From the NCBI RefSeq assembly GCF_041146395.1, contig NC_090990.1:47603501-47667500 (forward strand): 64,000 nt of DNA, written 5' to 3'. The first letter of the stretch is position 1. Each line of letters begins with the position of its first letter. This DNA comes from Eulemur rufifrons (Eukaryota; Chordata; Mammalia; Primates; Lemuridae). Shown here piece by piece: positions 33,451-44,345 of the stretch. A program made the position numbers and the translations under genes. Under the pieces are notes generated by a model. That model saw only the letters and a program-made list of their open reading frames with translations. It made no database searches and had not been told where the DNA came from.

Positions 33451-34660
33451 TGAAGTGAATAAGACACAGAGATATTCTTAAATAAAAGGTCAAAAAGTGT
33501 CACAAAATAATTTATTTGGGGAACATACAATTCTGAAGGTGGGAAGGGATATGCAAATTAATGGCTTGCTGGGGAACCACTAGAATTAATACTTTTCTTT
33601 AAATCAAGACCTCTGTGCTGCTGAGATCCTTACGGAAGCAACAATAGCAGGTGGCCTGGCCATGCAGGATTCCTCACTCACAGCAGAGAATGTCGCTGCC
33701 ACTCAAAGTCACCAGGGGCCCAAAAGAGCTCCCGCCGAGACCCACATCATCTAACAACACACATGCTCAGAACAGGGAAATGTGCATTTTCTGGAGAGGG
33801 AGAGACAAACCTTTTGTTTAGCTAATTGGCATGACAGAGTGTGGGAGCCACGTGCTCCTGGAAGAAATGTGTCAGGTGTCTGGGACTGAAAAGCCTGAGC
33901 CCAGGCAATCGGAGGAAGGGCTCAGTGGTATCTATTTTTAGTGTGTGTACGTTAATATTTCTATTGGCATCTAAATAAATAATTGAAATTATGCTGAATT
34001 TTTAAAAGATTGCTAGGTTTAAAGGGACTACATATATGTGTTATATATAGAGTGATTATTATTAAAGGGAAGGTCTCAAGGTGATTAAGCTGCTCAGATT
34101 AGGATGACTATCGTGTCCCTAGCACCACCTTTCAACGTATAATCCTGGAAAGATTTCTCATGCTGAGTTCTGGAGGGCTGAATAATAAGGAGTAGTGGTT
34201 AATCACCACCTGGGAAGGCCAGGGAGTGGGAACTGAGGCAACAGATGTCAAAAGTTTAGCAGGTGCCCTGCACATGGGTAGGGAGTCAATGAGCGTTGTG
34301 TTCTATCTGACCAGGGCCGAGAAGGGTTGAGGGCCCCAGGCTGTCGCTGCCACTCCCTGGGTGAGAGGTGAGAGGCCTGAGAACGGAGCCAGCTGCTTTC
34401 CCTTGCTCCCAGGCCTCACTGTCCCAGAGTGGCCAAGCCCACTTCTTGAAATAATCAGCTGCCAGGGCCCCCAGGGCAGCGGGAGGGGAGAGGGGAGAGG
34501 CCTCCTGGCCCCTCGACAGAGGCTGAGCCTCCAACCTGGCCACCAGGAGGCAGGATCACATTGTCTAACCCACTGACAGGCTCACCCAGGTGTCTGGAAG
34601 ACTAAAAAAAGAATCTGCTGGTTCTGTGTCAAGAGTAACTCATCACCCTGGTTCATCATG
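33451..34660. other. Single-copy DNA, nothing recognised
   Basis: AT-rich in the left half and GC-rich after 34280. Opposite-strand open frames near 34.3-34.6 kb shadow each other and are composition-driven. Confidence 0.4.
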
Positions 34661-34664
34661 GATA

Positions 34665-34865
34665 ACCAAAAGAGAGAGTTTGCATTTGAATTCTGGCTCT
34701 GCTGCTTGCTATTTGTGGGACCCTCTGGAAGTCACTAACCTTTGCGAGCCTCAGTTGTCTCATCTGTAAAATGGGGGTGGTGATGTCTGCCCCTCAGGGA
34801 GGTTGTGAGGATTAGAAATGTCTGGCACACAGTAGGTCCTTGGTAAATAACAGCCATTAATTCAT
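34665..34865 (+). mobile_element. MIR SINE
   Basis: Forward MIR, quite well kept: tttgaattctggctctgctg, cctcagttgtctcatctgta, aaatgggggtggtgatgtct, tctggcacacagtaggtcct. Confidence 0.8.
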
Positions 34866-36449
34866 GTAAACAGGGTGGTCCTGAGACTAGTTCTGTCAGG
34901 TGTCCCTAAATCCTCCCCACCCACATACCACTTAGGCAGATACAGTCTTGTTTGGGCAGCTCAAGAGTAACAGAGCTGGAAACTTGAACCCTTGTCAGCA
35001 GCCCCCAGCTGCTCCCTTTGGAACACACTGAAAGGGATGGCGGAGGCAGCAGGGGGCTCTGCGTGCCAACGTCCTGGCAGGACCCCGCCTGCCTGGACAG
35101 TGGCGATCTCTGCCCCCCTTTGGGAAACAGAAGAGCATGTCCTTAATCCTCCTCATGGAAGATGCCTGGATAACTGTGTCTAATAGACAGAGTTGGATTC
35201 TCCGCTGGGTCAGTGACCAACCGAGGGTCCCGCAGGAGTGGAGCTGGAGGGCGGAGAGACCTTTGAAAAGGAAGCCCTGGGGAATGCAGGGGGTCCTTTG
35301 GCTCTTCTTCCCCTGCAGGTCAGCTGCCTGGGGCCTGTCCACCCTGGCAGCTGCTTCTGCCCTGTCGTACAAGTGTTAGAACCAGAAGGGACCTCAGGCC
35401 CAGCAGTGCCCACCGATCAATTTTATGTGATCTGTGTTTCCCACACTTCCTTGCAGCTCAGGCTCTGGCTGGGAATTTCTGACGACAGCCTCTGCCTCAC
35501 TCTGCCTTTCAAAGTTATGACCTACTCTGATTGACGCAACCTAATTTGCATCCAAAACCCTAACTAAAAGGAAATGGGAAATGTGGTGTTTCATATTCTG
35601 GTCTCTGATGGACAGGAGGTATCCCAGAAGAGTGGGGTGAAAGCCCACCATGTCTTCCACAGGTGCCAACATTTAAGAAAGAAATCCCGAGATTTCACAG
35701 AAGAATCCAGCGTTTCAGCTTTTCTTGATGACTGAGAAGACCTGATAACGATGGGCAGTCACTTTCCCATCACCAGTCTGCTGGCGCTAAGTGGTGGCTG
35801 TGACCTTACATAGCCATTTGCTCTCCTGTTCCCCACCAGATCCACCTGCCCGGCCCCTGGCAGTGGAGTTTGCAACCCTCATCTGAGGGGCTGGACCCTA
35901 CCCTGGAGATTGCTTCTTACCTCATGGATAATGAGTGAGGCCCAGGGGAAGGGACTTCCTCTGGGTTCCCTGGCTCTTGGTGGGCAGCGTGGAATCGGGA
36001 ACTCAACCTCCTGATTCTCCACTGGTCTTGTTTCCACCATATTGTTCTGCCTCCACTCCATGTTGCATAAACCGTGGCCTCAGTGGGGGAGACTGACGGT
36101 GGACTCAAATGGATCCACTTTCCACATCGAACTCGGCAGGACGAACCTTTGGGATGGCCTTTCACATCCTTTGGGGTGGCCGCACGATATCCAATTGGTG
36201 GTCCTGAGTTTTCAAACAACATTTAAATTATGTTCTTTATTCTCTCTTTTAAAAGGCAGGAGAGAGTGTAACATATTTCCCACAAGACGATTAACATTTA
36301 ATAAAAAGTTTTAATGCTATGGGGAAAATTAGGCTCTCCAGAATGATTCATTCCCAGAGGGTTTCAGATGGCCAAGCTTTTACTAAAATTGCTCTCATCT
36401 GGAGAGCACCTTTAACTTACCCAAAGCATTTTCATGTGTGGCAGTGCAT
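34866..36449. other. Mostly single-copy, GC-richer DNA
   Basis: A weak L3-like trace (ttagaaccagaagggacctc) at 35374; otherwise no repeat recognised. Several overlapping open frames of 60-125 codons on both strands around 35.0-36.3 kb reflect GC content; none has a start context, domain or splice pattern I can defend. Confidence 0.4.
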
Positions 36450-36462
36450 TGCAATCTTTTTA

Positions 36463-36816
36463 TTTTTTTATTTTATTTTATTTTTTTTTTTGAGACAGAG
36501 TCTCACTTTGTTGCCCGGGCTAGAGTGAGTGCCGTGGCGTCAGCCTAGCTCACAGCAACCTCAAACTCCTGGGCTCAAGTGATCCTCCTGTCTCAGCCTC
36601 CCGAGTAGCTGGGACTACAGGCATACACCACCATGCCCGGCTAATTTTTTTTTCTCTATATATATTTTTAGCTGTCCATATAATTTCTTTCTATTTTTAG
36701 TAGAGATGGGGTCTCGCTCTTGCTCAGGCTGGTCTCGAACTCCTGAGCTCAAACGATCCGCCCACCTCGGCCTCCCAGAGAGCTAGGATTACAGGCGTGA
36801 GCCACCGCGCCCGGCC
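36463..36816 (-). mobile_element. Alu SINE, lemur type
   Basis: Full-length minus-strand Alu with a long T-rich tail (to about 36491), the AT-rich inter-arm segment (about 36648-36703), and an intact 5' end reading caccgcgcccggcc. The target duplication is perfect over 13 bp: TGCAATCTTTTTA at 36450-36462 and 36817-36829. This is the hallmark of L1-driven insertion. It sits about 1.2 kb upstream of the mariner and Tigger cluster. Confidence 0.95.
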
Positions 36817-37034
36817 TGCAATCTTTTTAATTTTTTAAAATTGTAACATCTAAATCATGTAATTCTTCCTGAAATGAAATTTTACTTCAAACCCCAATAT
36901 ATAGGAGAGATACAGAGTGGTTCTGGGTGCAGCTGGGCTGGGAGACTCTGGGACCTCCCTGGATGCTCCCTGTCCTCCACCCGCCAACACCTACCCTGGA
37001 GGCACTGCCACCCAGCCTGGGCTGGGCTTCTCAA

Positions 37035-37200
37035 CACCTGCTCTCTTATCAGTCCTGGAATCACCAGGGGTTGGTGCAGATTCCTTGGCCTCATACTGAC
37101 ATGTTTATTTGAATCTCTGAATTGAGGCCTGGGAACCTGCATTTTACAAACCCCCAAAAAGTGACATTTACACACTCTGAAGCTTGAGAAACGCCATCCT
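37035..37200 (+). mobile_element. MER5A-like hAT element
   Basis: Keeps cagtcctggaatcaccaggg, gtttatttgaatctctgaat, cctgggaacctgcattttac, and the close gaagcttgagaaacgcc. These follow the MER5A interior and right end in order. Confidence 0.65.
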
Positions 37201-37254
37201 GGGCTTCTAGGGAGCACAGTTTGTAAATTCACTCATTCTCTTTATCTTAGTCTC

Positions 37255-37350
37255 ATGACATAGATTGAATAGGTATTATTTTCCTGATTTTACAGTTGAC
37301 GCTAGATCTGCCCAAGTTGCATATTTCACTGGTGGGGACACAAGCTAAAC
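37255..37350 (-). mobile_element. MIR SINE fragment
   Basis: Reversed and truncated: aataggtattattttcctga, ttttacagttgacgct, ctgcccaagttgcatatttc. Confidence 0.4.
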
Positions 37351-37626
37351 CCTGCGCTCCTCAACAAGAGGCCCCCTCCCACACACACCCTTTCCCATCA
37401 GAGCAGGCTGTGGGAATGGGCAGAGTTGGGGTAAACACCTGTGGCCATATGAGCCCAGGTCCACATTCTGTGGAAGGGGGTATCCCCTCCTGAGGCCACC
37501 AAATTGTCTCCAGCCCTTCCCCTGTCTTTCTCAGGGAAAGGGATAGGTGTCACACAATGGGTAGGGCCTGTCAGGCACATGGATCTGAACTTGAACTCTG
37601 GCCCTTCTCTTTACCAGTCAGGAGTA

Positions 37627-37943
37627 CAGTCAGCCCTGTGTATCCAAGGGTTCCAAATCCATGGATTCAACCAACCAATGATCCAAAATGTTTGGAAAAA
37701 AGAAAAAAATAACAATACAACAATAAAAATAATACGAATTTTAAAAGTAATGCAGTATAATCACTGTTTACATAGCATTTACATTGATTTAGGTATTAAA
37801 AGTAAGATGATTTAAAGTATATGGGAGGATTTGTGTAGCTTGTGTGCAAATTCTACACCATTTTATATCAGGGACTTGAGTATCCTAATCTTGATGTCCC
37901 AGGATGCTGGAACCAGTCCCCTGGGGATGCGGAGGGATAACTC
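37627..37943 (+). mobile_element. Tigger-type (MER2-like) transposon
   Basis: Starts CAGTCAGCCCTGTGTATCC after a TA (37625-37626) and ends at a decayed reverse of the same end before TA (37944-37945). The interior has gattcaaccaaccaatgatc, gtttacatagcatttacat, ttttatatcagggacttgag and gctggaaccagtcccctgg, all in MER2/Tigger order. Length is 317 bp, a normal size for this non-autonomous family. A related copy lies inverted at 41536-42204. Confidence 0.85.
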
Positions 37944-38006
37944 TATATGTAAATGGCCCAGCAGAGGCCTAATACCCACTGCTTAATAAAATGGAAGCTG
38001 TTAGTA

Positions 38007-39265
38007 TTAGATCATTAAGTATGAAATGTCTGATTTCCTTAAGTACTAAGTTTGACAGCTGATATCTCTGACATTGCACTTTGACACTTCTTGTTTTTAC
38101 CTATTGTGAAGGTACATCCTCAGTCTTTCAAATGCATGTTTTGACTTGTGGTTGGTTATCTTTCACCTTTTATTAGAGCAATTTTTGTGAAACCATGGAT
38201 AAGTCAAAAATTCATGTTATTTTTCAATATGAGTGCCATCATGGAACCAATGCTGTGCAGAAATCTCAAAATACCATTGAAGTGTTTGGGAAGGATGTGG
38301 CTAATGAACGCACCATACGTCGATGGTTTGAGAAGTTCCTTTCTGGTGATTTTAATTTTGAAAGTGAGCCATGTGGGTGACCTGAGACCAAAGTGGATAA
38401 TGATGAGCTGAAACCTGTAGTGGAAGCGAATCCATCTCAACCTACCTGTGAATTAGCAGCAAGGTTTGATGTTACTATTCCAACAATATTGGACCATTTG
38501 AAACAAATTGGCAAGGTTAAGAAGCTGGACAGATGGGTACCGCATGAATTAAATGAGTGTCAGAAGAGAAATCATCTCGAAGCTTGCCTTTTGTTGATGT
38601 CACGACATAAAGGCGAACCATTTCTACACTGTATTGTTACGTGTGATGAAAAATAGATTCTTTTTGACAATTGCAAGCATTCAGCACAATGGCTGGATAA
38701 AGATGAAGTGCCAAAACTCAGTCCAAAACCAAATATTCAGCAAAAAAAGCTAATGGTGTCTATTTGGTGGTCCAGCACTAGTATTATCCACTACAACTTC
38801 ATGAAACCTGGTCAATCGATTACAACGGATGTCTACTGCAACCAGTTGGACGAAATGATAAGGATGCTTGTGATGAAGCAGCCGAGATTGGTCAATAGAG
38901 ACAGGCCAAACCTCTTGCACAAAAAACAATGTTGCTCAAATTATGAAGCTGGACTTGGAAATTCTGTGTCATCCACCATGTTCACCAGACCTTGCACCAA
39001 CTGACTACTTCTTCCAGGCTTTAGACCATTACTTGCAAGGAAAAATATTCAATTCTCAACAAGCTGTGGAAAATACCTTTAGAGATTTCATCACCACTTG
39101 CTCTCCAGGCTTCTTCGCTACTGGCATAAACAAGCTACCCTTAAGATGGCAAAACTGTGTCCATAGTTTAGGTGCATATTTTGATTAATTGTACTGTTTC
39201 TTGTCTGAGATATAATAAACTAAACTTTCGATTTGAAATCTGACATTTCACATTTAATGACCTAT
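38007..39265 (+). mobile_element. Mariner transposon, Hsmar2-like, inactive
   Basis: About 1.26 kb with matching inverted ends. 38011-38038 and the reverse complement of 39234-39261 agree at 23 of 28 positions (shared gaaatgtc core), and 3 of the 4 outer bases also agree. A TA precedes the left end (38005-38006), as expected for TA-targeting mariners; the right flank is no longer a clean TA. Between the ends lies one damaged transposase frame. The length and protein resemblance fit the primate Hsmar2 group (irritans-type mariners) better than Hsmar1; this is from memory of the families. Confidence 0.88.
38195..39188 (+). pseudogene. Mariner transposase pseudogene
   Basis: The enzyme would cut and rejoin DNA at the inverted ends flanking it. 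The frame starts at ATG 38195 in a good context (aaccatgg), about 190 bp inside the left end. An N-terminal helix-turn-helix region (residues about 1-110) includes RTIRRWFEKF and IPTILDHLKQIGKVKKLD, followed by WVPHEL. The catalytic region includes VTCDE, whose D (38645-38647) is the first acidic residue, and PDLAPTDYFF, whose later D (39003-39005) is the third. Damage: a TGA at 38378 where CGA to TGA (CpG decay) is likely; a TAG at 38654 where the family has Trp; a deletion and frameshift at about 38921-38943 that removes the second catalytic aspartate, leaving KKQ after LLH. The final part in the shifted frame ends with a normal-looking YFD and stop. About 331 codons against roughly 350 in the family. 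It cannot make active enzyme. Confidence 0.9.
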
Positions 39266-39339
39266 ACTATTATTCTTAAGGAATGGCCTTCTGTAGAGGG
39301 GGCCCCTTTGGACAATGGCCGCCTTGTACCTCTCTGGCT

Positions 39340-40110
39340 CAGATCCTCAGGAAGCGACTGGGTCGTCCCCAGCAGCGGGCCCGCGGGCATAAATGCTCCC
39401 CGGGACAACTGGGGTCCCGCATGACACCGCTAACTGGAACGTCGCGGTCCAGAGCACAGATTTTTCGGAGAAAGAGCCATCTCGGCGAACCAAAGGAGGA
39501 TTAGTTCTCCTGGGCGGTTGGGACCTCCGCCCCGGGCGACCTTTGTTTTGTAGATGGCTGGTTTCCCTTGCAGCGTCCTCCCACCGAGGCGCGGCCGCCT
39601 TTTCATTTGGATTCTTGGGAAGGGGGTCTGGGATCCCGGGGCCTTGTCCTCGCCGCCTTTACCCTTCGCCTAATCCCCTCCGAGCAGGGGGTCGGGGGAG
39701 AGAGCCAGCGGGCTCCGGCGCCCCCGCGGTCCCGAGACAGGCCGGCAGGCTCCGAGCGCGGCGTCCCCAACCCGGACGGCAAGCTGCCACCGCCTGCCCC
39801 ACTGGCGACCGGGCGGCCGGCTGCAGCCCACGGCCCGGACGGCGCGGGAGGATCCGCATCCCAGACCCGCCGCAGCGCGTGGGAGCTCAGGGTGCGCGGG
39901 GTGGGCCATCGGAGTCAGAGAGAGCTTGTCAGGAAAAAGGGGAGGCATAAGGCAGACGGCCCTGGGCGTCCCCTTGCCGACTGTACCGGGCCGGACCGGG
40001 GGTTATCGCTGTAGCAGGAAGCTGACCCGTGCTTCCTGACTCCCTGGATGGAGGAGTGTCGCTGGTCAGGTCTCCAGTCACCTCTGCAGAGCGCCCCCCC
40101 GCCCCCACCT
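39340..40110. promoter_or_regulatory. CpG island, possible promoter, no gene recognised
   Basis: By hand I count about 69 CpG dinucleotides in 39301-40080, roughly one per 11 bp, while surrounding DNA has them only rarely. GGGCGG/CCGCCC-type Sp1 words occur near 39513 and 39528, and a TATA-like cataaatg at 39388. No initiator, splice donor or coding exon could be fixed: the long frames on both strands (to 185 codons) are alanine/arginine/proline-rich shadows of GC content. Such islands usually mark a transcription start, so an unseen gene or lncRNA could begin here in either direction. The left edge is about 75 bp from the mariner end. Confidence 0.7.
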
Positions 40111-40394
40111 CCCTCATCAAGTCTCCTCTGTGCCCAGCGCCAGCCCCTTCTCCCTCTCCTCGGTGCTTTGCAGGCGCTGTCACCTCCATCTTCCCTTTCC
40201 TGGAGAACGCAACAGCCCCCCCCCCCACACACACACTGAGCTCCCAGCCTCTGGCCTCTGTTGGCGGGAGTTGGGGGGTCACCTTCATCAGGGAGGTGAA
40301 GCCTTCTCTCCTCCCTGATCCTAGAGCCCGGAACTCTTCCAAGTTATAGCTGTCCACGTTGTTTTATAACTCCTGTGTGTGTGTCTGCTTATCA

Positions 40395-40495
40395 CCTTGG
40401 CTTGAACTTGCCCTATTATTTCAGCATTTCCAGTGTCTGCTACAGAGCCTGGCACACAATAAGTGCTTAATAAATGTTTGCTGACTGGATGGATA
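40395..40495 (+). mobile_element. L2 LINE 3' end
   Basis: Forward tail with ctacagagcctggcacacaa and taagtgcttaataaatgttt gctgactggatgga. It meets the next L2 tail to tail. Confidence 0.6.
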
Positions 40496-40499
40496 CAAG

Positions 40500-40945
40500 C
40501 ATTTCACAGACACTTGCTGAGCCCTGCACCTGTGCCACATGCAGGCAGTGTGTTCAGAGGTGAATAGGATAGATGTGGCCCTGCTGCTCCCCCCAGCCCC
40601 CCAGCACAGACAGCACAGAAATAAATGCACAGACATGGATGGGCAAGTGCCAGGATGGTAAACAGCAGGAGACTCTGAGTCAGGAACCGGAGGCCTGCTG
40701 GAGTCAGGAGGAACATCGGGAGGAGCTCAAGGGCCAGATGGAGGAGGTGGGAAACGAGGCTGAGGGCAGGGCATGCAACGGGTCCCTGAGGGGCGAGGGC
40801 TGGACGTCCTGAAGGAATGAAAAGAGGACAGATGTAGCTGCAGCCATGTGAACAAGAGAGAGACATGGAAGGGCCAGAAAGGACAAGAGGCCAGATTATC
40901 AGGGCCTTTGAAGAGGAGTTTGCCCAGGACAGTGTTGTTGATCTT
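40500..40945 (-). mobile_element. L2 LINE 3' region
   Basis: Reversed L2: cagacacttgctgagccctg, gaggtgaataggatagatgt, ggatgggcaagtgccaggat, and later gccagattatcagggccttt and gaagaggagtttg. Its continuation (aagctagtgaagagttttaa) lies at 42207-42300, so about 1.2 kb of later insertions interrupt it. Confidence 0.55.
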
Positions 40946-40951
40946 GCTGTA

Positions 40952-41446
<495 letters not shown>

Positions 41447-41535
41447 ACAGCATCCCCTTTGGCCTTAGAAATATCCCAGTTTGGATGATAAATTATAAGA
41501 TTGCCCTGTTGATAGGCAATGTGAAGATGTGTATA

Positions 41536-42204
41536 CAGGTGTCCCTTGATATCCTTGGAAGATTGGTTCCAGGACCTCCAGAGGATACCAAAATCCATGG
41601 ATGCTCAAGTCTCTGATATAAAATGGCATAGTATTTGCATATAATCCACATACATCCTCCTGTATACTATTTTTTTCTTTTCTTTTTTTTTTTTTAGAGA
41701 GAGAAAGAGTCTTGCTCTGTCACCCAGGCTGGAGAACAGTGGCATAATCATAGCTCACTGTAACCACAAACTCCTGGGCTCAAGCAATCCTCCTGCCTCA
41801 GCCTCCCCAGTAGCTAGGACTACAGGTGCACGCCACCACCCCCAGCTAATTTTTCTTTTTTAATTTTTTTATAGAGATGGGATCTAGTTATGTTGCCCAG
41901 GCTGGTCTTGAACTCCTGCCCTCAAGTGATGCTCCCACCTTCTAAAGTGCTGGGTTTACAGGCTTGAGGCACCGAACCCGGTCTCTCCTGTCTACTCTCT
42001 AGATTACTTATACTCAATACAATGTAAATGCTGTATAAATAGTTGTTATACTGTATTGTTTAGGGAAGACAAGGAAATAGGTCTGTATATGTTCAGCACA
42101 GATACAGTTTTTTCCCAAACATTTTTGATCCGTGGTTGGTTGAATCCATGGGGGCAGAACCCACAGATATGGATAAGGAACTCATGGACACAGAAGGCCA
42201 ACTG
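41536..42204 (-). mobile_element. Tigger-type (MER2-like) transposon, split by an Alu
   Basis: Starts CAGGTGTCCCTTGATATCC after TA (41534-41535) and ends gaaggccaactg before TA (42205-42206). The left part has gaagattggttccaggacct and ccatggatgctcaagtctc; the right part has tactgtattgtttagggaag, gatacagttttttccc and gtggttggttgaatccatgg. This is the reverse complement of the copy at 37627-37943. An AluJ-like element occupies 41671-41984. Confidence 0.85.
41671..41984 (-). mobile_element. Alu SINE, older AluJ-like
   Basis: Dimeric minus-strand Alu without the long lemur inter-arm insert. The right arm reads gcataatcatagctcactgt, an AluJ-like form. The target duplication is decayed: CTCCTGTATACTATTT (41657-41672) against CTCCTGTCTACTCTCT (41985-42000), with 3 mismatches. 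It sits inside the Tigger and is younger than it. Confidence 0.85.
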
Positions 42205-42206
42205 TA

Positions 42207-42300
42207 TACATATCCTAAGCATAATGGAAAGCTAGTGAAGAGTTTTAAGCAGGGGAACAACATGACATTCATGGAACGAGTGAGGATTAGAAAAACCTTT
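42207..42300 (-). mobile_element. L2 LINE, continuation
   Basis: Reads ataatggaaagctagtgaag, agttttaagcaggggaacaa and catgacattc, the L2 segment that follows the piece ending at 40945. Together they show one L2 interrupted by the composite Alu and the Tigger. Confidence 0.6.
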
Positions 42301-42337
42301 GTGACAGGAAAAAAAGTAAACAGAAGAAAATGAGATT

Positions 42338-42356
42338 AAAAAAAAAAAAAAAAAAA
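42338..42356 (+). repeat. A19 run
   Basis: Uninterrupted run of 19 A directly after gaaaatgagatt. It is not clearly the tail of any nearby forward retroelement. Confidence 0.9.
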
Positions 42357-42825
42357 GACTTGGGGAAGAAGAGAGGAAGTTTCTAACTGGGAGGGGTTAG
42401 ACCCGACAAAAGATCTCCCAGGTCATGACATGATGAGTGGATCACATCTGGATCAGAGCTGGAAGCATGTGGTAGGGGTGATGTTGCCAGATGCCTTCTT
42501 GAAACAGGAACTAAATAAATTCTAGAAAAGAGTAAAATGAGGCCTTCTGAAACTGCAGGTACCACCTAAAGGAGAAGCAAGTGTAAACTTAGGACCTGAT
42601 GAAATAACTATATAAATAGAAATAATGTTTATAAATTGTTATACATATTATCACACAATATAACATTATATAGTATCGTTATATATAAAGCTACACATTA
42701 TTACATAGTATGTATATAATTATTGTGCATGCTATTACACATATTATACAAACGGAAAAATTATATAAGTGTGTAAGAAAATGAAATAGAAATAGGAAGG
42801 CCAAAGCAGAGACTGGAAGGCCAGT
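42357..42825. other. Single-copy DNA with an AT-rich patch
   Basis: 42600-42775 is dominated by TATA/ATTA words with local inverted repeats (acatattatcaca, ttacatagtatgtata). It may be a decayed microsatellite or a fold-prone patch. The rest is unassigned. Confidence 0.45.
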
Positions 42826-42829
42826 CCCA

Positions 42830-43030
42830 TCTGTTCTAAGTGTTTTGAAAATATTAACGTGTATATTTAATTCTCATGACAACTGTATGAGGCAGCACAT
42901 TTAATTCCCATTTTGCAGGTGAGGAAACTTGAGCACGGAGAGATTATCTGGCTAAGTTCACACAGCTAGTGAAGGACAGAACTGGAATTCGAACCCAGGC
43001 AGCTGGCTCCGGTGCCCACGTTCTCAGCAA
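42830..43030 (-). mobile_element. MIR SINE
   Basis: Reversed and well kept: ttaattctcatgacaactgt, cccattttgcaggtgaggaa, cacagctagtgaaggacaga, attcgaacccaggcagctgg. Confidence 0.85.
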
Positions 43031-43129
43031 CTACATCTTCTCGTACTCTGCAGAGTGTGCAGCAAACAACAGAGTGCCCGTTTTAGCAGGGCCGGGTGGA
43101 GCTGTCGCAGGGGGACAGGGCTGTATAAG

Positions 43130-43315
43130 GACAGAACAAGGGCTTTGGAGTCAAACAGCCTGAGTGTAAGTTAGGTTTGTTCCCTCTGGCTGGGAAAACT
43201 CTGAGCCTCAGTGTGCTCCCCTGGAAATACAGGAATAATGGTGCTCCCCACACAGGGATGCTGTGAAGATGGACCGAATAATGTCTGCAAAGCGACGTTC
43301 ATCAAACCACAGCTG
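43130..43315 (+). mobile_element. MIR SINE
   Basis: Forward: aagggctttggagtcaaaca, gagcctcagtgtgctcccct, aggaataatggtgctcccca, gatgctgtgaagatgga. It faces the reversed MIR just upstream, head to head. Confidence 0.75.
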
Positions 43316-43925
43316 GAAGGACCAAGCTCCATGTTGTAAGCGCTGTGGATTTTAAATGAGGGGGCTGTAGGAGTGAGGCGGGTCATTTGGCAACTTCGCA
43401 GAGACTACGCAGGGGCAGGGACAGCCTAGAGCGAGAGAGAAGGAGGGATTTGCAGGCTTGTCCCTGTCACTGTGAGGAGAAACTCAGCGTTTGCCTCTGT
43501 TTTGCCTGCCTGGGAGGCTTAACTCTGCTTTGCTTCTTCAACCCCACTCTTCCTAACAGATCAGCCGGGCCCTGGCCCTGAACTGTCCTCTGTACTTAAT
43601 TTCAGGTTTTCACTTCCTAATCCAATGGTATTAAACTTTATGTTCAAAAAAAAGACTTGGGTTTTGTTTGTGTGTGTTGCTTGGGAATGGGAGGGAGGAG
43701 AAGGGGGTTACTGCTTGACAGGCCTCAAGAAAAAGCTCTTGATCCAAGTAAGAAGCAGGAGCCGCCCAGCACAGTGGGGAGAGCTTCAAACTCCTCTCCT
43801 CTTACCCTCTCCCCTGCCTCTTCCAGCCCTTACTCACAGCAGGATCCTCCAAGGTCTTGAGAGCAGTGTGTGGAATATCAGAATTTTCAAGAGGTCCAAG
43901 AGCTCATGGAGGAGTCTACCTGTGT
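43316..43925. other. Single-copy DNA, nothing recognised
   Basis: Open frames of 64-150 codons run through this part and into the hAT element that follows; they are incidental. No exon recognised. Confidence 0.4.
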
Positions 43926-43933
43926 GGTTAGGG

Positions 43934-44131
43934 CTGTGGTCCCTAACCCCTGGGCTATGGCCTGGTACCGTCCATGGCCATCACCACCTGAGCTCCGCCT
44001 CCCCACCCCGTTTCCCGCCCACCATCCCCCCCAGTCTTCCCCTCAACCCCAGTCCATGGAAAAACTGTCTTCCATGAAATCGGTCCCTGGTGCCATTTTT
44101 TGGCACCCCAACTTTTTGTTGGGGACTGCTG
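43934..44131 (+). mobile_element. Small non-autonomous hAT transposon, copy C
   Basis: A 198-bp element bounded by a perfect 8-bp duplication GGTTAGGG (43926-43933 and 44132-44139). Ends are CTGTGGTCCCTAACCCC and gttggggactgctg. The interior has cgtccatggccatcaccacc, tgagctccgcctcc and gaaatcggtccctggtgcc, the same family and orientation as copy A. Confidence 0.9.
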
Positions 44132-44234
44132 GGTTAGGGGACATTTATGTTTGCCATGTAAGTCTGTGTGAACATATGCCTCTATCGTTGAAGCTAACAT
44201 TTCAACCTGATGTTTACAAGTTCCTCCCTGTTTC

Positions 44235-44345
44235 TCACAGGCCTGGAAACCAAACCTCAGCCAGGTTAAGTGACTCATTAGTAACAGCCCCAGGATTTGA
44301 ACCCAGGTTGATCTGACCTCACAATCTAAACTCATACTGCTACTC
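44235..44345 (-). mobile_element. MIR SINE fragment
   Basis: Reversed: cagccaggttaagtgactca, tttgaacccaggttgatctg, ctcatactgctactctgc. Confidence 0.65.

Noticed and set aside
38195..39188. A functional or domesticated mariner transposase
   Set aside because: Two in-frame stops, a frameshift and loss of the second catalytic aspartate; no sign of fusion to a host exon.
39393..39950. 185-codon open frame, the longest in the window, as a gene
   Set aside because: It lies in the CpG island, where GC content suppresses stop codons; other frames on both strands are also long there, and the product is an Arg/Pro/Ala/Gly-rich sequence with no domain.
43926..44139. Telomere-like GGTTAGGG words as interstitial telomeric repeats
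   Set aside because: They are single words, not arrays, and are explained as the two halves of a hAT target duplication.
43870..44316. 148-codon open frame as a gene
   Set aside because: It runs through the hAT element with its target duplications and into a MIR, so it is an accident of transposon sequence.
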